Shown: positions 57,882-64,000 of the stretch, piece by piece
How the letters are laid out: every line of letters starts with the position of its first letter
How positions within the stretch are numbered: position 1 is the stretch's first letter
Origin: CAWGOF01 sp963824225
Lineage (GTDB): Bacteria > Acidobacteriota > Polarisedimenticolia > Polarisedimenticolales > Polarisedimenticolaceae
NCBI GenBank assembly: GCA_963824225.1
Contig: CAWGOF010000002.1
Location: 620,001-684,000 of the forward strand
DNA: 64,000 bases
Reading direction: 5' to 3'
Notes under the pieces: model-generated
Database searches by the model: none
What the model was told of the DNA's origin: nothing
The model's input: only the letters and a program-made list of their open reading frames with translations
Program-made: the position numbers and the translations under genes

Positions 57882-58520
57882 GTGTCCGAGGTGCGAAAGC
57901 TCTGGATCCCCGGTCCCGCAGGTCGCTTGGAAGCCGCCCTGCGCGTCGCCGACCGGCCGCGAGCCACGGTCGTCGTGGCCCATCCGCACCCCCAGCTCGG
58001 CGGGACGCTCGACAACGCGGTCGTGTTCCACACCGAGCGCGAGCTGCACAGGACCGGCATGACGACGCTGCGGTTCAACTTCCGCGGTGTCGGGGGAAGC
58101 GAGGGCCGACACGACGGCGGGCCGGGCGAGGTGGAGGACGTCGCCGCCGCGGTAGCCTGGCTCCGCGGCCTCAGCGACGCGGCGCCGTCCCTCGTCTGCG
58201 GCTACTCGTTCGGCTCGTGGTGCGCCCTGCGCTATGCCGTGCGCGACCGCTCGATTGCGGGCGTGATCGCCCTCGGCGTGCCGGTCGAGCTGTACGACGT
58301 GAGCGAGGCGATCAGAGCCCTCGGGCGGCCGCTGCTCGTCGTCCAGGCCGAGGCGGACGAGTTCGGCGGCCCCGACGCCGTCCGGGCGGCGCTCGCGGGC
58401 ACGCGGCCACAGGCCATCCTGCGGGTCGTCCCGGCGACGACGCACCTGTTCCCCGGGGAAGCGCGCCAGGTCGCCGCCGAGGTCGTCGCCGGGGTCCGCG
58501 AATGGGTGAACTCCTGGTAA
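57882..58520 (+). CDS. Alpha/beta hydrolase, dienelactone-hydrolase-like
   Basis: 212 residues from GTG 57882: VVVAHPHPQLGGTLDNAVVF, TTLRFNFRGVGGSEGRHDGG, nucleophile elbow LVCGYSFGSWCALRYA, Asp region VVQAEADEFGGP and catalytic His in VPATTHLFPGEA. This is the short alpha/beta hydrolase family (YheT/PF12146-like) found next to many redox genes; a hydrolase or esterase of unknown substrate. It shares an overlapping promoter with the selenoprotein peroxiredoxin, so the two may be co-regulated. Confidence 0.88.
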   Translation: MSEVRKLWIPGPAGRLEAALRVADRPRATVVVAHPHPQLGGTLDNAVVFHTERELHRTGMTTLRFNFRGVGGSEGRHDGGPGEVEDVAAAVAWLRGLSDAAPSLVCGYSFGSWCALRYAVRDRSIAGVIALGVPVELYDVSEAIRALGRPLLVVQAEADEFGGPDAVRAALAGTRPQAILRVVPATTHLFPGEARQVAAEVVAGVREWVNSW

Positions 58521-58552
58521 CCTGGGAGTTCCCGGCAGGAGGGTCCCGATCC

Positions 58553-61500
58553 ATGCACCGACTGCGTAGAGCGGTGGTCACCGTGCTCCTCGTGTTCCTG
58601 GGCGTCTCGGACGGCCGGTCCGGCTCGTCGACCACGCCCGTTCTCGGCATCCGCGACGAGGACCCCCGACTTCGCGCGTTCAGGAACGCGCGCGTCGTCG
58701 TCTCTCCCGACCGCACGATCGACGGCGCGACGCTTCTCGTCGACGACGGGCGGGTCGTCGCCGTGGGGCCCGACGTGCGCGTCCCCGCGGGCGCCGACGA
58801 GGTCGATCTCGGGGGCAAGACCGTGTACCCCGGGTTCATCGACCCGTACACGAGCTATGGCCTGAAGGGCGAGGCCCGGGCCGACTCCGACGCGCCGCGC
58901 GGGCGCGGGCAGCCCGAGGCCGAGCGCGTAGGAACGAACGCCTGGAACGAAGCGATCCACGCCGAGCGCGACTGGGTGCTGCGCTTCGAGCCCGACGCCG
59001 ACGCCGCTGCCAAGCTCTTCGAGCGTGGCGTGACGACCGTGCAGTCGGTGCGCCGGGACGGGATCCTGCGCGGGCGCGGCTTCGTCGTGTCGCTCGGCGC
59101 CGGACGGCCGAACGACCTGGTTCTCGTTTCGCGGGGGCCGCAGTTCGCCGCGTTCGACAAGGGCTCGTCGCGCCAGGCGTACCCGTCCTCGCTCATGGGG
59201 TCGATCGCGCTCCTGCGTCAGACGTTCCTCGACGCGCGCTGGTACGCGGACGCGCAGGCCGCTTGGGAGCGCAACCGGGCGCAGCCGCGGCCCGAGGTCA
59301 ATGCCGCGCTCGCGGCGCTCGCGAGCCATGCGGGGCCGTTCGTGTTCGAGAGCGAGGACGAGCTGTCGCTCCTGCGCGCGGCGCGCGTGGCGAGCGAGTT
59401 CGGCCTGACGTTCCTGCACGTCGGGAGCAACGGCGAGTACCGGCGGATCGACGAGATCGCAGCGCTCCACCCGACGATCGTGCTTCCCGTGCGCTGGCCC
59501 GAAACCCCGGACGTCGCGACGCCCGAAGCCGAGCTCGAGGTGACGCTCGGCGAGCTGCGCCACTGGGAGCGCGCGCCGTCGAATCCGGCCGTGCTCGAAG
59601 CGCACGGCGTGCGCTTCGCGTTCACCGGGAACGGCCTCTCCGGGGACGACGACTTCCTGTCGAACGTCAGGCGCGCGATCAGGCGGGGTCTCTCCCCACG
59701 CACCGCGCTCGCCGCGCTGACGACGGTGCCGGCCGAGCTGTGCGGTGTCGCGGCCCTCGCCGGCACGCTCGAGCCCGGCCACCGCGCCGACTTCTTCGTC
59801 GCCGACGGCGACGTGCTCGCGGGCGAGGCGCGGATCCTGAGCGTGTGGATCGAGGGGCGCAAGGCGAAGGAGATGCTGCCCGTCGACCAGTTCGACTTCC
59901 GTGGCGTGCACGCGCTGAAGCAGGCGGACGTCGAGCTCGAGCTCGCGCTGCGCGGGAAGAAGATCGACGATCTGTCGGGCAAGCTGCGCCGCGGCGACGA
60001 CTCGGTCGACGTCCAGGGCGTGACGGTCGCCCGGGACCAGCTGACGTTCTACGCCGATCTCGACAAGCTCGACCTCCCCGGCGTCCATCGGTTCCGCATC
60101 CACGCGGCTGAAGCCCAGCTCGTCGCCACGATTCTCATGCCGAGCGGGAGCTCGATCACGGCCCAGGTCGAGACCAAGCCCGGCACGGCCGAGGAGGAGC
60201 CACAGGAAGCGCGAGAGCGCGAGCGCAAGGAGCGCGCCGAGGCCGCAGACCGAGAGCTCGTGTCGCACATCAGCGTGCCGTCGAACGCGTTCGGCTTCGA
60301 GAAGAAGCCCGAGCGCGAGGACGTGCTCGTGCGCGGCGCCACGCTGTGGACGGCCGAGAAGGAGGGCCTGCTCGAGAGCACCGACCTGCTCGTGCGCGAC
60401 GGCAAGATCGCCAAGATCGGCAAGAACCTGGACGCCCCGAAAAACGTCCGCGTGATCGAGGCCCAGGGCAAGCACGTCAGCCCCGGGATCATCGACGAGC
60501 ACTCGCACCTGGCGATCACCCGCGGCGTCAACGAGGGCTCGCACGCGGTCACCGCCGAGGTGCGCATCGGCGACGTCGTCGATCCCGACGACGTCGGGAT
60601 CTACCGCGCGCTCGCCGGCGGGACGACGGTGGCCCACCTGCTCCACGGCTCGGCCAACCCGATCGGCGGGCAGTGCCAGGCGATCAAGCTGCGCTGGGGC
60701 GCCTCGGCCGAGGAGCTGAAGGTGGCCTACGCCCCGCCGACGATCAAGTTCGCGCTGGGCGAGAACGTCAAGCAGTCGAACTCGCGCGAGCCCTCGACGC
60801 GCTATCCCCAGACGCGGATGGGCGTCGAGTCGATCATGCGCGACTCGTTCCTCGCCGCGCGCGAGCGCGAGACCGATCTCGCAGCCTACACCGCGCTCAA
60901 GCAAGACGCGCGCGGACGAACCGTCCCGCCGCGGCGCGACCTGCAGCTCGACGCGCTGGCCGAGATCCTCGACGGCAAGCGCTTCACGCACGTCCACTCC
61001 TACGTACAGTCCGAGATCCTGATGATGCTGCGCCTCGCCGAGGAGCTCGACTTCCGGGTCCAGACGTTCACGCACATCCTCGAGGGCTACAAGGTCGCGC
61101 CGGAGATGGCGGCCCACGGCACGTCGGCGTCGACGTTCTCCGACTGGTGGGCCTACAAGTTCGAGGTCTACGACGCGATCCCGTACAACACGTGCCTGCT
61201 GACCGATCGCGGCGTGACGACGTCGATCAACTCGGACTCGGACGACACGGTGCGCCGGCTGAACCAGGAGGCGGCCAAGTCGGTCCTGTACTGCGGGATG
61301 AAGCCCGAGCAGGCGCTGCTCCTGGCCACGCTCAACCCGGCCAAGCAGCTGCGCATCGACGACCGCGTGGGGAGCCTCAAGGTCGGCAAGGACGCCGATT
61401 TCGTGATCTGGAACGGTCCGCCGCTGTCGGCCTACAGCCGGCCGGACGCGACCTGGATCGAGGGCGTCGAGTACTTCGACATCGAGCGCGACCGGACGAT

Positions 61501-61645
61501 GCGCGAAACCGCGGAAGCCGAGCGCCGCGCGCTCGTGCAGAAGGCGCTGAAGATGAAACCGCCGAAACGCCGGGGCGACGACGGCCAGGAGCGGCGGCGC
61601 CGGGGCTGGCACTGCGACGACGTGGAGGACACCTGGAATGAATAG
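58553..61645 (+). CDS. Exported tandem amidohydrolase (degenerate plus active domain)
   Basis: 1030 residues from ATG 58553 (GGAGGG upstream). Signal peptide (VVTVLLVFLGVSDG). Domain 1 (about 40-450): NARVVVSPDRTIDGATLLVD, then TVYPGFIDPYTSYG, where the metal-binding His-x-His is replaced. A charged helical linker (about 545-575) follows. Domain 2 (about 590-980): VLVRGATLWTAEKEGLLEST, HVSPGIIDEHSHLAIT (His-x-His intact), HVHSYVQSEILMMLRLAE, and INSDSDDTVRRLNQEA with the catalytic Asp. One active hydrolase carries a non-catalytic repeat. It forms a coupled pair with the next gene (8-base overlap). Substrate probably a cyclic amide or peptide; unknown. Confidence 0.9.
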   Translation: MHRLRRAVVTVLLVFLGVSDGRSGSSTTPVLGIRDEDPRLRAFRNARVVVSPDRTIDGATLLVDDGRVVAVGPDVRVPAGADEVDLGGKTVYPGFIDPYTSYGLKGEARADSDAPRGRGQPEAERVGTNAWNEAIHAERDWVLRFEPDADAAAKLFERGVTTVQSVRRDGILRGRGFVVSLGAGRPNDLVLVSRGPQFAAFDKGSSRQAYPSSLMGSIALLRQTFLDARWYADAQAAWERNRAQPRPEVNAALAALASHAGPFVFESEDELSLLRAARVASEFGLTFLHVGSNGEYRRIDEIAALHPTIVLPVRWPETPDVATPEAELEVTLGELRHWERAPSNPAVLEAHGVRFAFTGNGLSGDDDFLSNVRRAIRRGLSPRTALAALTTVPAELCGVAALAGTLEPGHRADFFVADGDVLAGEARILSVWIEGRKAKEMLPVDQFDFRGVHALKQADVELELALRGKKIDDLSGKLRRGDDSVDVQGVTVARDQLTFYADLDKLDLPGVHRFRIHAAEAQLVATILMPSGSSITAQVETKPGTAEEEPQEARERERKERAEAADRELVSHISVPSNAFGFEKKPEREDVLVRGATLWTAEKEGLLESTDLLVRDGKIAKIGKNLDAPKNVRVIEAQGKHVSPGIIDEHSHLAITRGVNEGSHAVTAEVRIGDVVDPDDVGIYRALAGGTTVAHLLHGSANPIGGQCQAIKLRWGASAEELKVAYAPPTIKFALGENVKQSNSREPSTRYPQTRMGVESIMRDSFLAARERETDLAAYTALKQDARGRTVPPRRDLQLDALAEILDGKRFTHVHSYVQSEILMMLRLAEELDFRVQTFTHILEGYKVAPEMAAHGTSASTFSDWWAYKFEVYDAIPYNTCLLTDRGVTTSINSDSDDTVRRLNQEAAKSVLYCGMKPEQALLLATLNPAKQLRIDDRVGSLKVGKDADFVIWNGPPLSAYSRPDATWIEGVEYFDIERDRTMRETAEAERRALVQKALKMKPPKRRGDDGQERRRRGWHCDDVEDTWNE

Positions 61646-62980
61646 GAACGGCGCCGTAACGCTCCTCCTCGCCGCGCTCGCGAGCGGCCTCACGATCCAC
61701 GCGAGCGACCAGGTCCCCGGCACGCCGCAGAGCAAGCCCGTCCTCCTGCGCGGCGGCGACCTGTACACGGTCTCCCACGGGACCCTGGCGGCGACCGACC
61801 TGCTGTTCGATCAGGGGAAGATCGCCAAGATCGGACAACGCATCGACGCCCCGAAGGACGCCGAGGTCGTCGACGTCACGGGCAAGCGCATCTATCCGGG
61901 GCTGATCGCGCCGGCGACCACGCTGGGGCTGATCGAGATCGGCGCCGTGCGCGCGACGAACGACATGGCCGAGGTCGGCGGCATCACGCCCGAGGCCGCA
62001 GCCCACGTGGCGTACAACACGGACTCGGAGCTCCTGCCGACGATCCGCAACCACGGGATCACGACGGTGCAGGTGATGCCCGCGGGGTCGCTCCTGCGCG
62101 GCCGACCGTTCGTGACCTACCTCGACGGCTGGACGAAGGAGGACTCCGCCGTTCGCCTGACCTACGGCATGGCGGTCACCTGGCCCGTGCTTCCGCGCCG
62201 CAACCCGTTCGGCGAAGCCCGGCGCAGCCGCGAGGACCTGGAGAAGGAGCGCCGCGAGTCGCTGACGCGTCTCGCGAGCGCGTTCGACGACGCCAGGGCG
62301 TACCTGGCGAACCGCGGCGCCGAGACTCCCGTCGACCTCGACGTGCGCCACGAGGCGATGCGCGGCGTGGTCCTGGGGCACGAGCCGGTGTTCATCGACG
62401 TCGACACGTACGCCGGGATCCGCGAGGCGCTGGCCTTCGCCGCGAAGGAGAAGGTGCGTCTCGTCCTCGTCGGCGCGGCCGACGCCTGGCGCCTGGCCCA
62501 CGAGCTGCAAGAGCAGGATGTCGCGGTGATCCTCGGCGGCGCGCTCGGCCTGCCGCGCCGCGAGGACGACCCGTACGATGCCGCGTTCCGCGCCCCGACG
62601 GTGCTGCACGAGGCCGGCGTGAAGTTCTGCATCTCGGACACGGGCGATTCGTGGGGCGTGCGCAACCTCGGGCTCCACGCCGCACAAGCCATCGCGTTCG
62701 GCCTGCCCGCGGACGCGGCGCTGCGGGCGATCACACTCTCCGCCGCCGAGATCCTCGGCGTCAACTCGCAGCTCGGCTCGCTCGACGTGGGCAAGGCGGC
62801 GACGCTCTTCGTCTCGGACGGCGACCCGCTCGACTCGCTCTCGCGCCACGTGACCGACGTGTGGATCGACGGCCGTCGCGTCGACCTCGACGACCGGCAC
62901 AAGGAGCTGTACCGGAAGTACAAGCAGAAGCCGGCGCAAACGGCTACGTTCGCGCTCCCCCGGAGAAGCCCAAGCGCTGA
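61638..62980 (+). CDS. Exported amidohydrolase-like protein lacking metal ligands
   Basis: About 447 residues with a signal peptide (MNRNGAVTLLLAALASGLTIHA). Amidohydrolase fold: LLRGGDLYTVSHGTLAATDL, KIAKIGQRIDAPKDAEVVDV, KRIYPGLIAPATTLGLIEIG (the His-x-His position is absent), VFIDVDTYAGIREALAF, VRNLGLHAAQAIAFGLPADA and LGSLDVGKAATLFVSDGDPL. Probably a non-catalytic partner of the upstream enzyme. A one-base indel near 62937 makes the frame run on to 63167; the true end is most likely KPNGYVRAPPEKPKR-like with TGA at 62980, directly before the kinase stop. Confidence 0.87.
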
Positions 62981-64000
62981 TCAGCCGGCGGCCCACTCCG
63001 CCAGTAGCTTGGTCAGGGCGGCTGTGTCGACCGGCTTCACCAGGTGTGCGTCGAAGCCCGCTTCTTCGGAGCGGCGGCGGTCCTGCTCCTGGCCCCAGCC
63101 GGTCAGGGCCACGAGTCTTGGACTACGCTGGCCGTGCTGCTCCCGAATGCGCCGGGCAGCCTCGTAGCCGTTGAGGCGCGGCATGCCGATGTCGAGCAAG
63201 ATGACGTCGGCTCGAAACGTCTGCGCCTGCCCGACCGCCTCGAGTCCGTCGTAGGCGGTGTCCACTTCGTGGCCCATCAACGTCAACAGCATCGCGAGCG
63301 TCTCGGCCGAGTCGCGGTTGTCGTCGACGACCAGGATGCGACGAGGCACGGTCGCCGCGGGTTGAACACCCGGGGACGCTTGCGGCACAGCCGCTGACGA
63401 GCCAGCGAGTACGGGCAGACGCACGACGAACTCGCTCCCCTGACCGAGGCCGGTGCTCGTGGCTTCGACCGTGCCTCCGTGCATCTCGACCAAGTTCTTG
63501 ACCAGGGTCAGACCGAGGCCCAACCCGTCGCGCCACCGCTCGAGCGACGTATCGACCTGCGCGAAGATCTCGAAGATTCCGCGAAGCTGGTCGTGTGGCG
63601 ATGCCGATCCCCGTATCCCGGACACGGATCACCGCCTGCTCCCCGTCTTGCTCGACCGTGAGCCAAATGCGGCCGCCCTTGTCGGTGAACTTGCAGGCGT
63701 TGCTCAGCAGGTTGCCGATGACTTGAGCCAGCCGGATCGGATCGCCGTCGAGATACAGCGGATGGGGCGGCAGCGTGACGGTCAGCTCGTGAGCCAGGCT
63801 GTCGCAGAGCGGGCGCATGGCTTCGATCGCATGGTTCACGATCGTGACCACTTCCGCTCGCTCCTTGCGCAGCTCGATCTTGCCGCGACTGATGCGGCTC
63901 ACGTCGAGCAGGTCGTCCACCTGCCGCACCATGTGCCCGACCTGTCGGTCGAGGATCTCGGACGCCGATCGGGCGGTCCGAGCGTCGGCGTCCGACCGCA
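62981..64000 (-). CDS. Hybrid histidine kinase/response regulator, 5' end outside window, frameshifted
   Basis: Partial; the start lies beyond 64000. Visible are the dimerisation helices (MVRQVDDLLDVSRISRGKIE), the HATPase domain (N box VIGNLLSNACKFTDKGG, G1 box DTGIGIA), then after a one-base indel near 63605 the rest of the ATPase (DQLRGIFEIFAQVDTSLE, GLGLGLTLVKNLVEMHGG). A receiver domain follows (ILVVDDNRDSAETLAMLLTL with the acidic pocket, DVILLDIGMPRLNGYEAARR with the phospho-Asp, Lys in HLVKPVD). It senses an unknown signal and phosphorylates its own receiver. The stop is one base from the amidohydrolase stop. Confidence 0.88.

Noticed and set aside
57579..58445. 288-codon minus-strand frame across the peroxiredoxin promoter and hydrolase gene
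   Set aside because: Shadow of the hydrolase and a wrong frame of the peroxiredoxin; hides the UGA gene.

Overview
The window is GC-rich (roughly 70% by eye), tightly packed, and dominated by secreted and membrane proteins with Gram-negative signals: signal peptides, lipoproteins, an OprP-like porin and an RND-type adaptor. Large secreted Kelch/thrombospondin-3 proteins, FN3/LamG proteins, paired exported amidohydrolases and many genes that appear to lack a leader fit best with an uncultured Acidobacteriota (Thermoanaerobaculia-like). That is an inference; Myxococcota or a related lineage is possible. I saw no rRNA, tRNA, CRISPR array, phage or insertion sequence.

Layout. 0-8.6 kb: Nudix hydrolase, DUF3943 protein, a lower-GC NTF2-like gene, ettA, a relic toxin-antitoxin module, and a MacA/MacB-like adaptor plus two permeases without an ATPase. 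8.6-16.6 kb: two huge secreted proteins built from shared FN3 and LamG cassettes (one carries a PQQ sugar dehydrogenase domain), then a CPBP-family membrane protein. 16.7-29.8 kb: three tandem paralogues of 1300-1500 residues (signal peptide, helical N-domain, 13-14 Kelch-like repeats, Ca-binding TSP3 repeats), driven by two copies of one promoter. 29.8-34 kb: gdhA and an animal-type urocanate hydratase gene, both broken by several indels, flanking an intact sodC. 34-44.7 kb: lipoprotein, SDR39U1 epimerase, pntAA-pntAB-pntB, cupin, two hydroxyacyl-CoA dehydrogenase genes (one fused to enoyl-CoA hydratase) and a rhomboid protease. 44.7-57.4 kb: a three-gene exported beta-propeller/TPR operon, porin, PaaI thioesterase and FAH hydrolase, subtilase, SDR, second Nudix, ferredoxin-mutY pair and an esterase. 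57.4-64 kb: a peroxiredoxin divergent from an alpha/beta hydrolase, an exported amidohydrolase pair, and the 3' part of a hybrid histidine kinase.

The most notable signal is the peroxiredoxin at 57397-57858 (minus). Its peroxidatic position is an in-frame UGA, the frame is otherwise intact over 153 codons, and a two-part hairpin of bacterial SECIS type follows the UGA. It is probably a selenoprotein and would be missed by standard gene calling.

Several genes (adaptor, gdhA, hutU, pntB, the PaaI gene, the last amidohydrolase, the kinase) carry single-base indels that leave conserved protein sequence in another frame. This looks more like base-calling or assembly error than decay, though gdhA and hutU are hit so often that real loss cannot be excluded.
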